This document shows, in pieces, positions 18,010-28,778 of a stretch of 64,000 bases of DNA (position 1 is the stretch's first letter; each line of letters begins with the position of its first letter). The notes under the pieces were generated by a model that was given only the letters and a program-made list of their open reading frames with translations, made no database searches and was not told the origin of the DNA. The DNA is taken from positions 52,501 through 116,500 of the forward strand of contig MCFG01000005.1 of NCBI GenBank assembly GCA_002104895.1, written 5' to 3'. The stretch is from Anaeromyces robustus. Its lineage: Eukaryota > Neocallimastigomycota > Neocallimastigomycetes > Neocallimastigales > Neocallimastigaceae. The position numbers and the translations under genes are program-made.

Positions 18010-18113
18010 ATTATATTTAATTATATATTTTAATATAAAATAAGTAATGTTAAAGAATTACATAAAATTTAAATTTATTATTTAAAAAAAGTTAAAAAAA
18101 TTAATAATAAATA
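15913..18113. other. Intergenic region between LRR gene start and ankyrin copy
   Basis: Divided between the LRR gene upstream flank (from 15913) and the 3' flank of the ankyrin cluster. It holds poly-T/poly-A runs, a 30-bp tandem duplication (17087-17146) and a less A/T-rich island at about 17890-17975, which includes a short open stretch reading KSTIAYENILFEPN. That stretch is too short to call and has no splice-framed partners. No RNA gene was seen. Confidence 0.6.
17087..17146. repeat. Perfect 30-bp tandem duplication
   Basis: The unit begins CAATTTTTATATTTATATAT and ends TCAATGATTT. It occurs twice head to tail at 17087-17116 and 17117-17146 with no mismatch that I see. It lies in non-coding DNA and suggests recent slippage or duplication. 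Confidence 0.85.
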
Positions 18114-19070
18114 TTATTGATAAGCTTCTAGTATTGGAAAGCTACCACCGTTATTATCTTTTTCATCAATATTGATAAGAATATCATGCTCTTTAGAGTA
18201 GTCTAATAATAACTGTACCATTTCTTGATTATTATTATTAATTGCTACATTTATTGGTGAATCATCATTATTATTCTTATCATTAATTTTTAGTTTCAAT
18301 GAATGTTTATCAGCATAATCGAGTATTAATTTCATAATATCAACGTTATTTTTATTCGCTGAAAGTAATACTGGATAATTTCTATATAAATCTTTTTCAT
18401 TAACGTTGACAATTAAATTATGTTTTTCAGAATAATCTAGCAAAAGCTTGACAATGTCAAAGTTATTATTGAATATTGTTATAAATAATAAGATATTTCC
18501 ATTTTTATTTTTCACGTTTATATCCATTATATAAATAATTAAAATATTTTATTTTTTATATATCCTTTATATGTAATATAAAATAAGTAATGTTAAGGAA
18601 TTACATAAAATTTAAATTTATTATTTAAGAAAATTTAAAAAAAATTAATAATAAAATTTATTGATAAGCTTCTAGTATTGGAAAGTTACCACCATTTTTA
18701 TCTTTTTCATCAATATTGATAAGAATATCATGCTTTTTAGAGTAGTCTAATAATAACTGTACCATTTTTTGATTATTATTATTAATTGCTACATGTATAG
18801 GTGAATCATCATTATTATTCTTATCATTAATTTGTAGTTTCAATGAATGTTTATCAGCATAATCGATTATTAATTTCATAATATTAATGTTGTTTTTATT
18901 CGCTGAAAGTAATACTGGATAATTTCCATATAAATCTTTTTCATTAACGTTGGCAATTAAATTATGTTTTTCGGAATAATCTAGCAAAAGCTTGACAATG
19001 TCATAGTTATTATTGAATATTGCTTCATATAATAGGAAACTTCCATTCTTATCTTTCACGTTTATATCCA
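18031..19070. repeat. Tandem duplication of ankyrin gene 3' end (about 497-bp units)
   Basis: Copy 1 is 18031-18526 and copy 2 is 18574-19070, the latter being the true 3' end of the ankyrin gene. They share both coding and 3'-flanking sequence, including the downstream string AAGTAATGTTAA. The upstream boundary is just before the Asp codon of DINVK. The offset is 543-544 bp. About 18 of 136 encoded residues differ, so the event is not very recent. Confidence 0.92.
18114..18527 (-). CDS. Truncated ankyrin-repeat copy
   Basis: A 137-codon open frame that is a duplicate of the last 3.5 repeats of the adjacent gene (87% identical by my count), ending in the same FPILEAYQ. It begins with an ATG at the duplication breakpoint and lacks the N-terminal region and 15 upstream repeats. 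The frame is intact, but the substitutions include non-conservative changes in core positions: the first unit reads LLFITIF where the parent has LLYEAIF. It has no promoter of its own inherited from the parent. It is probably a gene fragment, though a small expressed protein or an alternative 3' exon set of the parent gene cannot be excluded. Confidence 0.7.
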   Translation of the reverse strand: MDINVKNKNGNILLFITIFNNNFDIVKLLLDYSEKHNLIVNVNEKDLYRNYPVLLSANKNNVDIMKLILDYADKHSLKLKINDKNNNDDSPINVAINNNNQEMVQLLLDYSKEHDILINIDEKDNNGGSFPILEAYQ

Positions 19071-20985
19071 CCATTTTTTTGGTATCGTTTGATACTCCAA
19101 AATAATTTAATAATAATTCAACCGTTTTCGTGTTATCTTGTTTAATTATTTCAATTAATGGATAATTACCCTCTCTTTCTTTCTCATTGATATCCAATGG
19201 AATATGATTTAGACTACAATAGTTTAATAAATATTCTAAAAGATACAATTTCTTATCTTTATCAATAGAAATATTAAAAATTGTTTCTTGGAAGGGTGAA
19301 GTTTCATATGGAGGACCCTTCTCATTTATGGGTAAAATGATATGGTTTTCTTCAGCATATTTGAATAATAAATGAATAATTTCTAGAGATACATTATTTG
19401 TTATAGCCGTGAGAAGGGGAAAGTCACCCTTTTTGTCTTTTTTATTTATCTCCAACACGATATTATGATCCTTGGCATAACTAATGATTATTTTAACGAT
19501 TTTATATTCATTTATACTTAATGCTTTTAATAAAGGATAAGTACCATTCTCATCATTACATTGATTTAAGTCAAGAACTATTCCACATTTATCGCCATAG
19601 TCAAATAATGTTTGGATAAAATTATAGCGTAAGTGTTGATTCTTTATATAAATATAACTGGTTAAGATACTAATTAAAGGATAACCCCCGTAGATATCTT
19701 TACTATTCATATCCACAACAAATTTATGTTTTTTACAGTACTGGAAAAATAATTTGAGACTAGCCATACTTTCATGACAATTATAAAAGTCTTTCACAAT
19801 ATTCATTAAAGGATATATACCTTTATTATTTCTACCATTAGGGTCAAGAATGATTTTATGCTTTTCAGCATAATGAAATAACATCTTTGGGATAATCGAA
19901 TTATTTGTTAAAAAAGCATTAAGTAATGGGAAATCTCCATCAATATTTTTATCATTTAAATTTAATTTAAAATGACGTCGTTCGGCAAATTTAAATAGTT
20001 CTTTAAGGATATTTTTTCGTTCCTTAGAATATACAACTGGAAAAGCATTCAGTAATGGGTAATTTCCCTTATTATCTTTTGTATTCAAATCAATGGGTAT
20101 ATTGTGTTTTTCGTAATAGATTAGTAAACGCTTCATCACTCGAAGATCTTTATTCATTATTGCACATAACAAAGGATAGATTCCATTATTATCTTGATCA
20201 TTCGGATTGATGGTTAGTTTATATTGATCAATACAATTCAACAGAAGATCAACCATATCAATTTCCTTAACAAATCTATTTTTTTCATTTTGTTTTACTG
20301 CACCCAATAAAGAATATACTCCATTCACATCTTTGTCATTCAAATTCAAAGGTAAATGATGTCGATCAATATATTCAAATAGTATTTTTACCATATTACA
20401 ATTTTTTATTTTTATTGCTAATAATAACGGAGAGTCTCCATTTACATCTTTTTCATTCATATTCAAAATGAGTTGATACTCTTCCGAATATTTTAATATT
20501 GATTTCATTGTTTCAATATCATACTGTTTCACGGTTTCAAGCAATGGAAACCGTCCTTTATAATCCTTTTCATTTAAATTCAATGGAAGGTTATTCTGTT
20601 TTGCATAGTCCAAAAGAAAATTCACAGCTCTTAAATTTCTTTGACACACTGTCTCTAATAATGGGTAATTTCCTGTAGCATCTTTTGCCATGATATCAAT
20701 ATTAACTTTTTGTTTTTCGGCAAAATAAAAAAGTAATTTAAAGATATCATAATTGCCTCTTTTTAATGCTTCCATGACTGGAAAATTACCTAATTGATTT
20801 TTTTCATTTACATTAATAATAATTTGATGCTCATTCGAATATGTAAAAATACGTTTCACAATATCAAGATTTTTAACAGAAATAGCACAGAGTAAAGGCG
20901 TATCACCTTCTATAGTTTTTACATTTAAATCTACAATAAAATTATTTATTGTGGAATAATGAAGTAAGTTAGAAAATGATTTCAT
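18658..20985 (-). CDS. Ankyrin-repeat protein, main repeat-bearing frame
   Basis: A 775-codon open frame of about 18 complete ankyrin-type repeats plus a half-repeat, with period 35-40. The consensus is roughly INEKDKxGNYPLLxAIxxNN followed by a helix ending LLDYAEKHNI. The inner TPLL motif of canonical ankyrin appears as YPLL/FPLL, a variant abundant in gut fungi. It has no signal peptide or membrane segment. The first residues, MKSFSNLLHYSTINNFIVDL, are the second half of a repeat whose first half lies upstream in the same frame, across a TAA at 21004-21006. So this ATG is either an internal Met of an interrupted gene or a re-start. It probably acts in protein-protein interaction; the partner is unknown. 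The C-terminus ends mid-repeat (FPILEAYQ) in both this gene and its tandem copy. Confidence 0.85.
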   Translation of the reverse strand: MKSFSNLLHYSTINNFIVDLNVKTIEGDTPLLCAISVKNLDIVKRIFTYSNEHQIIINVNEKNQLGNFPVMEALKRGNYDIFKLLFYFAEKQKVNIDIMAKDATGNYPLLETVCQRNLRAVNFLLDYAKQNNLPLNLNEKDYKGRFPLLETVKQYDIETMKSILKYSEEYQLILNMNEKDVNGDSPLLLAIKIKNCNMVKILFEYIDRHHLPLNLNDKDVNGVYSLLGAVKQNEKNRFVKEIDMVDLLLNCIDQYKLTINPNDQDNNGIYPLLCAIMNKDLRVMKRLLIYYEKHNIPIDLNTKDNKGNYPLLNAFPVVYSKERKNILKELFKFAERRHFKLNLNDKNIDGDFPLLNAFLTNNSIIPKMLFHYAEKHKIILDPNGRNNKGIYPLMNIVKDFYNCHESMASLKLFFQYCKKHKFVVDMNSKDIYGGYPLISILTSYIYIKNQHLRYNFIQTLFDYGDKCGIVLDLNQCNDENGTYPLLKALSINEYKIVKIIISYAKDHNIVLEINKKDKKGDFPLLTAITNNVSLEIIHLLFKYAEENHIILPINEKGPPYETSPFQETIFNISIDKDKKLYLLEYLLNYCSLNHIPLDINEKEREGNYPLIEIIKQDNTKTVELLLNYFGVSNDTKKMVDINVKDKNGSFLLYEAIFNNNYDIVKLLLDYSEKHNLIANVNEKDLYGNYPVLLSANKNNINIMKLIIDYADKHSLKLQINDKNNNDDSPIHVAINNNNQKMVQLLLDYSKKHDILINIDEKDKNGGNFPILEAYQ

Positions 20986-21003
20986 ATTATTTTTTTGAAT
21001 GAC

Positions 21004-21765
21004 TTAGATTATTGGATAATTATTATTTTGATCCTTTTTATTGATATCCACTAATATATGGTGTTGGCTAACGAATTTTAGAAAAAATTCCAATACTACC
21101 TCATTATTTTTAGCAATAGTTTCTCTTATAATTTTATCAATGAAATAATAGTGAGACGAGGACGACCATAATATTTCTTGAAACTCTGTATTACTGAGAG
21201 GTTTTTGATAAAGATAAAATCTATGAAGAATTTCTACTACAAAATATATCAAGTTATGGTAATCATAAAAAATACGTTGAAATAATACTTGTAGAATATC
21301 TAAATTTTTAAAATCAATTATTTTTTCTATTAATGATTCCGATAAGCTATTTATATTGTGTACTTTTTCCAAAAGATATTTAAAGTTTTGTTTATTTAAA
21401 GTTTTATAATTTAAAAGTGTTTCCATAATCATTTCAGGAAATGATAAAACAATTGTATTATCTACATCATTACATCGTTTAATTTCATTCCTGTTATTAT
21501 AATCACTGTATTTAATTAAAAGATCAGCTATCTTAAAATCATTTTTTTTTAAAACTGAAATAAGAATAGTTTCATTATCTTTCAATTCTAGTTGACTAAT
21601 GATAAATGTTATAATTTCTTGTGAAGCACCATTATCCACAACATATTGAAGAATATAATTAAAATCTTTTAGATCTATAGTACTATTAACAAATAATAAT
21701 TTTAATTTTTCCGAGTCTTCATTGTCAATACATTTTTTTATTTCTAAAATTTTATTATTCTCCAT
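21004..21765 (-). CDS. Ankyrin-repeat protein, N-terminal frame ending at in-frame TAA
   Basis: A 253-codon open frame beginning MENNKILEIKKCIDNEDSEK. It has the helical N-terminal region that precedes the repeats in this type of protein, then one recognisable ankyrin unit ending DINKKDQNNNYPII and a TAA (21004-21006). The next 3' frame continues with no shift: VIQKNN and then the Met at 20985. The repeat periodicity runs straight through the stop (YPII-stop-VIQKNN compares with FPLLTAITNN in other units). No GT...AG pair brackets the stop. I infer that this and the 18658-20985 frame were one gene of about 1,036 codons, now split by a single nonsense codon, which could be real or a sequencing error. 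Confidence 0.8.
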   Translation of the reverse strand: MENNKILEIKKCIDNEDSEKLKLLFVNSTIDLKDFNYILQYVVDNGASQEIITFIISQLELKDNETILISVLKKNDFKIADLLIKYSDYNNRNEIKRCNDVDNTIVLSFPEMIMETLLNYKTLNKQNFKYLLEKVHNINSLSESLIEKIIDFKNLDILQVLFQRIFYDYHNLIYFVVEILHRFYLYQKPLSNTEFQEILWSSSSHYYFIDKIIRETIAKNNEVVLEFFLKFVSQHHILVDINKKDQNNNYPII

Positions 21766-22504
21766 AATAATATTTTTATTTTATTTTTATTTTAATTTTT
21801 TTAATATAATTATTAAATATATAAAATTTTAAAAAATAAAATTAAATAATAATAATAATAATAAAAACATAAATATAGAAAACTTTAATAATTAATAATA
21901 TTTCATTAATAAATTATTTATATATATATCAAAACGTTTAATAAATAGATTCTTTTTTTGTGAATGTAATAAGAGTAATGAAACCAAAGTAAAATATTTA
22001 GTTGAGCTAACGGTCAGATATATATATAATAAAAAAAAAAAAAAAAAAAAAGAAAATAGAAAGAGATAAAACTTTTTTTTTTTTTTTTTTTATTTTTATA
22101 ATTTTTTATTTAAACTTTATTTTATTTTATTTTTTTATTTTTCTATTTTTTTTTTTCTATTTTTCATAAATATTTTTTTATATTACTTTTCAAATTTTTT
22201 TATATTTTTATTTAAATTATTATATTATTATTTTAATGTCATACTTTTTCCTACTAATTTATAATAATTTATAATACATAATATTATATTTATTAAAGTC
22301 ATATATTATTATATATTATATTTAAAATATATTGTAATTAAATATCAATTTCTTAAAAACATATTTTAAGAAACAAAATAAAAAGTAATAATGAATTATA
22401 AAATTATTTATTATCTAACGATGTCAATAATTTTGGTATAAAATCTTTTTTTTTTTTTTTTTTCATAATTATATATATTTAATATATATAATTTAAACAT
22501 TAAT
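21766..22504. other. Ankyrin gene upstream flank and small secreted-protein gene 3' flank
   Basis: Upstream of the ankyrin ATG there are AAT and TTA runs, a less A/T-rich stretch at 21955-22020 (containing GAGCTAACGGTCAGAT) that may be core promoter or transcript leader, and long poly-A and poly-T tracts (22028-22100). No gene or recognised motif was found. Confidence 0.55.
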
Positions 22505-23333
22505 TTATAATAATAAGTAAGCTATCATACAAAAAACAGCTCCAAAGGAGAAAGCATTTAACATAGTAGAACCACTGTTAGCATCTTCATCTAAATTAAG
22601 AGAAGTTGGTGTAGATGTAGCACCTGGCATAGTAACACCTGGCAATTGGCCAGAGGTACCAGTTGCTTGTTCTGCTGGTGGAGCAGTATAGTAATCTTTG
22701 TATTGAGTAAAGAAGCTGTCGTAAGTAGCTTTTGATGGATGATTTGGACAGAAATTAAAACATTGTGAGAGGTTATAGTATGCTCTAGCAAGACAACGAT
22801 TGTATTCTTCAGTTATGGTAGATGCACTAGCACAGGTAGTTTCGGTTGGATTATAACCACCATATTGATTAATACATGCTAGTTATTTATTAATTTATTA
22901 ATTTATTTATTTATTTATTTATTAGCAAAAAAAAAATACTTAGTATGAAATAATTTTTTGCCATTTATAACAATTTATATTATTAAATATTTATTCTATT
23001 AATGATTTTCTTTTTCTTTTTTTTATTTTTAATATTTATTACTTTATTACTACTACTAATTAATATTTGTTTATTGATAATTTATTATTTTTAATACTAT
23101 ATTTCAATATAATTTTCTTTTATATTATCATATATTATCATTTATATATATTTATTTTCTAAATATTTATTTTCTTTTTTTAATAATATTTAAATTTTTA
23201 TTTCATATTAAAATAGATTTTTACTTTCAAAAGTAACTCCAGTATCTGGACAAGATTGTTTGGTGGCTTCTTCAAGAGCGAAGACAGAAAGAGCCATAAC
23301 CATAAATGTAGTAAAGATAGTAAAGTATTTCAT
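22505..23333 (-). CDS. Small secreted cysteine-containing, probably GPI-anchored protein
   Basis: Two exons, 23225-23333 and 22505-22878 (phase 1, 346-bp intron), give 160 aa. Residues 1-20 form a signal peptide (MKYFTIFTTFMVMALSVFAL). The mature part has six cysteines (28, 38, 52, 65, 76, 80), enough for three disulfides, and one N-glycosylation site at N72 (NLS). A Thr/Pro/Ser/Gly-rich linker spans about residues 101-130. A candidate GPI attachment site sits at N137-S138-G139, followed by a hydrophobic tail ending AYLLL. The overall plan is that of a short fungal cell-surface protein. I do not recognise the cysteine pattern as a named family, and no enzymatic domain is visible. The coding part is clearly less A/T-rich than its surroundings, with use of C-ending codons, as expected for a well expressed gene. 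The start follows from the signal peptide. Confidence 0.85.
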
Positions 23334-23474
23334 TTTTATTTATTATTTTCTTATTATTTATTATTCTTTAATTTGTAAAGAAATAAAAAAAAACTAAATA
23401 TAAGTATTATTTAATTTCTTAAGTTTTTCTATTAAATATTAAAAAAAAAATTTCTTTTTTTGGTATTTTATATT

Positions 23475-23507
<33 letters not shown>

Positions 23508-25437
23508 ATTATTATTAATATATATTTTATAATAATAATATATTTTAATCAATCAATTATTAATCAATAAAAACTATATATAAATTATACAAATTTATTT
23601 ATTTATTTATATAATTATATTAATAATTTTATTATAAATCATTCTTAATTTCTTTTTTTTTTTTTGTGATAGTTGTACAATTATAAATTAAGTACTGTAT
23701 TTAATATTTATAATGAATATTAACCATATGGTAATTTAAATTTAAATAAAGCAAAATAAATATAATTAATAAGATTAAATAATATTAAATAATATAAATA
23801 AATAACCATAAAAATAAAAATTTATAAAAATACAATAAATAAAAAAAATAAATAAATAATTATAAATTCAATAATTGTAAGAAATTTAACCAATGATTTA
23901 AAGTTATTTTAATTAAGTTTACTAATTTATTCAAATATATTGCATTACATTATAATAAATATATTAATATAAGATTTATTTATATATTTTACTATATTTG
24001 ATTTAGGTAATGATTTATGGATTGTAGCCATTATTTTTTTTTTTGGGGTTATTAAATAATAACTTTTTATTATAGTAACTTATATATAAATAAACTTAAT
24101 TATTCATTATAATTATAATAAAATTTCCATTTTTTCCTTATTATTTATTTTGTTATATTTATCCTTTGTTAGGAAAGAAATCATACATGTATAAAAATAA
24201 AACAATTATTGAATAATGATAGTAATAATTATTGGATAAAAATAAATTGATATTAAATTATTCAATTTATAGTAGTTTTAATTAATGTGATTGATATGAT
24301 AAATGTATTTTATAGATAAATTTCATTTTTAAAGAAGTAATTATTAAATAAAAAAAAAAAAAAAACAGGAAATAATAAATATAATAATAATAATAATAAT
24401 AATGAAAAATGGTAGTTTATTACCAAATAAACCTATTATATATAATTTATCTATTATATATATATATAAATATATTAATTATTAACATATTAAAAGGCAC
24501 TTTATTGAATATTCAATAAATATTAACATATAATTTAATTATTTTACACTTTTTTTTCTTTTTATTTTTATTATAAATTTTTTTACTAAATCCTAAAATA
24601 AAAAAAAAAAAAATAATTTCTAATTTATTTTAATTACTTTATACTTTTTTTTTTTTAATAGTTTATTATTAAGTACTGAATAAATAATAATATGCCTGTA
24701 AATCTTTAACCTATAAATTTATAATTTTAATTTAAAATAAAAAAAAAAAACTTGAAATTGTACTACATTTAAATTAATTATTAATTGTTAAATATAATAA
24801 AATTATTAATTATTTGATTATTAAATAATACAAAAAAAAAAAAGTAATACAAGAAATATTGATGTTAAAATTATATATAACGTTATTACTATTACATATA
24901 TTATATCTTTTACTTAATAATAATAATTGTTAAGTATATATGTAATGAATTAAAGATTAATTTTATATTATTAAAAATTAATTCTATATTATATAATGAA
25001 TGTTATTTTCATTAATCTTCAAATCTAATAATAAAAATTTAATGTTTTTTTTTTTTTGAATATGAAAATTGCAATTATTAAATTATTGGCTATTTTTTAT
25101 ACAATAATAATTATATAAGAATTATAATGTAATAATAAATTTTTTATTTACATAAAGATTAGTTATGAGTAATTTATTTAAAGAAAAAGTCAAAAAAAAA
25201 AAATTTCTTCCTTATATTGATATTGATATAAAATAATTTTAAATATTAAAGTTTTTCTATATCTATAAATATTATTATTTACTTGTTTTTTTTTTAATAT
25301 ATTTTTATTTTATTCATTATTTAATTTTATAATTAAATATTTATAATAATGAAAAAAAACTTTTAAATTTATTTTTATTTATTAGAGTATTAATTAATAT
25401 ACTACAATATTTTAATTGTATAATTAATCTTTTTTTT

Positions 25438-25560
25438 GTTAAATAAATATATTAGAAAAAAATAAAAAAAAAAGAAAAAAGAAAAGAAAATGAAGAAAAT
25501 GAAATAAATTACTATTTTAAATAGATTTATTTCATTTTTTTTCTAACATATTTATTTAAC
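25438..25560. repeat. Foldback element, 123 bp with about 24-bp terminal inverted repeats
   Basis: The left end starts GTTAAATAAATATATTAG and the right end finishes CTAACATATTTATTTAAC. These are reverse complements with one mismatch, and the pairing extends into A/T runs. An inner 14-bp perfect inverted repeat, AAAATGAAATAAAT / ATTTATTTCATTTT, surrounds the centre, so nearly the whole unit can fold into a stem. It resembles a MITE-like element; no clear target-site duplication is visible. Confidence 0.55.
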
Positions 25561-25652
25561 ATATTATTTTAAATATTGTTAAAATAAAAAATGAGTAGAT
25601 ATTAATCTCGATTAATTCTAATCATAGTACTAGATATTTTGCTCTTCTATAC

Positions 25653-25727
25653 CTGTGGTGAGTTTAAAAAATCTGTTAGATAATATACCATCTTAGAATA
25701 AGTTTGGAGGACAGACAAAGATGTTTC
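25653..25727 (-). pseudogene. Orphan exon-like segment
   Basis: A 75-nt open segment with clearly protein-like composition, reading ETSLSVLQTYSKMVYYLTDF and then LNSPQ. It is flanked on the minus strand by a good acceptor (TTTTTTAG) and donor (CAG|GTATAG), with both splice sites in phase 0. No partner exon is visible within about 2 kb on either side. I do not recognise the protein. It could be a relic exon of a lost gene, an exon of a gene with very long introns, or part of a non-coding transcript. It sits 92 bp from a foldback element. Confidence 0.4.
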
Positions 25728-26054
25728 CTAAAAAATAAAAATTTTAAATATTGTTTTATTACTATGGCAGTTAAATTATTAATCGACTAAAAAAATTTTT
25801 TTTTTAATATTTCCATTTATTTAAATTACTTTTCATATATATTAAAATATATTGTTAAATATATGGATAATAAACCTTTATTATTAAATTTAATTTATAA
25901 AATCATCTTCATTCATTTATTTGTTTATTTTTACTAAAAATAATATAAAAAATGCTGTGATATTAAATTCCATATTTATTATTATTAATGGTATTAAAGA
26001 TAATGTATTATTATGAATGATGAACAAATAAACCGTTAATAAAGTATATATTAT

Positions 26055-26301
26055 ATAAAATAAAATAAAATAAAATAAAATAAAATAAAATAAAATAAAA
26101 TAAAATAAAATAAAATAAAATAAAATAAAATAAAATAAAATAAAATAAAATAAAATAAAATAAAATAAAATAAAATAAAATAAAATAAAATAAAATAAAA
26201 TAAAATAAAATAAAATAAAATAAAATAAAATAAAATAAAATAAAATAAAATAAAATAAAATAAAATAAAATAAAATAAAATAAAATAAAATAAAATAAAA
26301 T
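26055..26301. repeat. (TAAAA)49 pentanucleotide array
   Basis: About 247 bp of uninterrupted pentanucleotide repeat in gene-free DNA; no sequence variant seen between copies. Confidence 0.95.
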
Positions 26302-28296
26302 GATTATTAGTATTGAAATGAAAAGAAATTTAATTTAATTTATACATTAATTTTATCAATAATATATTATTTCGAAATAATATTATTTAACATGAAAATA
26401 TTATTAGGAAAAATAAATTATAAAAAATGATTTTCATATGATTGTAGGATGTTTTAATAAAATTATTGACAAATAATGAAATAAAAAATTTTTTATTTTA
26501 ATGTTATTAATTATTTATTATTTTATTTCTTTTTTTTTTTTTTTTTTTTTCATTTTTTTCATTTTTTATTTATATATTATTGTTTCTTTTTATTTATTAT
26601 ATTATATTGTTTATTTTCTATTATCTTTTGTTAAATTGAATATTTAATTAGATTATTAAATAAATTACATTAATATTCTGTTAGTTTTTGTTTTTTTTTA
26701 TTTTTAATTTTTCAAGCTTTTATTAAAATTTTTTTTTAATTTGTGTATGTAGCCTTTTTATATAATAATTAAATCAATTTATATAAAATTAATATAATAT
26801 ATAATATAATACTTTTTTTATAAAATAATAAATTATATAATTTATAAATTAAATATAATTTAAGTATATTATTAATATTTATTCTTTTATTTTGATAAAC
26901 AATTTATATTACTTATTATATATAAAAAACCTTATAATTCCTTTTTTATTTATTTTATTTTTATTTATTTCTATTTTTTAATTCAATTTTTATTGAATAA
27001 TTTATTTATATTATCATATAAAATATTTAAATGTTGATTAATAGAAATTAAAAGATTTTTATATTACATTTAAAAAGGAAAGGGAAAAGGAAGAAGAAAA
27101 AACATTTAATTATACCATTTTTCTATACTTTTCTTTTTTATTTTTTTTTATCTTTTCTTTTTTTTTTTTTATAAAAGTTATTATAAACCTTAGTAAAGAG
27201 GGAAACATAAAATAAGAGTAATTATTAAAGTTTTAAATATAGGCCCTATTTTTCTTTTTTTTTTTTTTATATATATATATTATTCTTTTATATTTTATTT
27301 TTATTTAAAAATTAATTTATATACATAATCATGTATACATGTATATTATTGAAATAATTTACTAATTATAATATTATTATACGAAAAATATATAAATATT
27401 TTAATATAATTTATCTTCTCTTTTATATATTTTTATATATTTTATATATAAAATAAACATCAACACCTATTACCTACGTACATTTAATTTAATTCTTTTT
27501 TTTTTCCTCACTTTTATAGTTTACGCAATTAAATTTGAAATTTAACAATTACATTTCGCAATTTTAAATATATATAAATATATATATTTAACCTAATTCT
27601 AGACAATTTTAAGCAATTAAAAAATAAAATTTATTTAAACAATTACAATCCATAAAAGATAACAATATACAATAATCTATTGTTTTATATTCATTGTTTA
27701 ATAAATAAAAATTGATTTTCCATAATTTTGATAAGACTTTTGCTCTATTATAATCAAATTTTATTTTAAAATATTATTATAATATTGTTGTAGTTATAAA
27801 TAATTCTTTAACAATATTTATTAAATCAATTATTTAAGAAAAAAAAAAAAAAAAAAAAGAAAGAAATAAAAAAACTATCTTTTAATAATATTTAACTCAA
27901 TAAAGACAATATTTTTGTTTCAAAATATTTTAAAATAGAAAAGGTAACTATTGTTATAATTAATTATATATATTTGTATATAAAATTAATAACAATAATA
28001 AATATAAAAAATTAAGAAATCATTTTAAATTATATAATTTAAAAATGATTTTTTTTAATAAAAATATCGAATAGAAAAATAAAATTTAAAACTATAATTA
28101 TCTATAATATATACATTTTATATACTTTTTTATATTTATTATTATTTTTTGTTTAAATAATAGTTTAAATAAGCATTATTACTGTAGTTTTTTTTTATAT
28201 AAATAATTATTAAAAATTTTTTGAATTTCTAAATATTTAATGAAATTTCTAGAAATATTAATTATATATATATTGTTAATAAAAAATATTAGAGAG

Positions 28297-28702
28297 ATGC
28301 AATTCGTCGGAAGAGTCGTTTCAACAGTTACAGAATTTTATAAAGATATTAATCCAGCAACTTTATCAGGTGCCATTGATGTAGTTGTTGTTGAACAACC
28401 TGATAAAGAATTAAAAAGTTCACCATTTCATGTTCGATTTGGTAAATTAAAACTTTTAAGACCTCAAGAAAAAGTAGTAGAAGTTCGAGTCAATGGTGAA
28501 GTAACTGATCTTCAAATGAAGGTTGGTGAAGCTGGTGAAGCCTTTTTTGTTGTTAAAACTGATGTAAGCAATTACTTTTCATATTTATAATAATTGAATT
28601 TTTTTACTTAATAAATATAAATTAATATAATATTTATATTTTTTTTTATTAAATAATTAAATTATATTTTTAATATAATAATAATGATAATAACAACAAC
28701 AA

Positions 28703-28733
<31 letters not shown>

Positions 28734-28743
28734 AACAACAACG

Positions 28744-28778
<35 letters not shown>

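Larger units (their letters stand above)
23334..28296. other. 5-kb gene-poor A/T-rich region
   Basis: No complete gene found. Contents: 5' flank of the secreted-protein gene (a 36-nt poly-A at about 23477), a foldback repeat (25438-25560), an orphan exon-like segment on the minus strand (25653-25727), a (TAAAA)49 array (26055-26301) and T-rich tracts. From about 27470 to 28296 is the lipin upstream region, with three ACGCAATT/TCGCAATT/AAGCAATT-like words at 27524-27620. A 5' UTR intron there is possible but cannot be shown. Confidence 0.6.

Noticed and set aside
22591-22791. 66-codon minus-strand frame within the secreted-protein exon
   Set aside because: Out of frame with the signal-peptide-bearing two-exon model, which explains the region fully.
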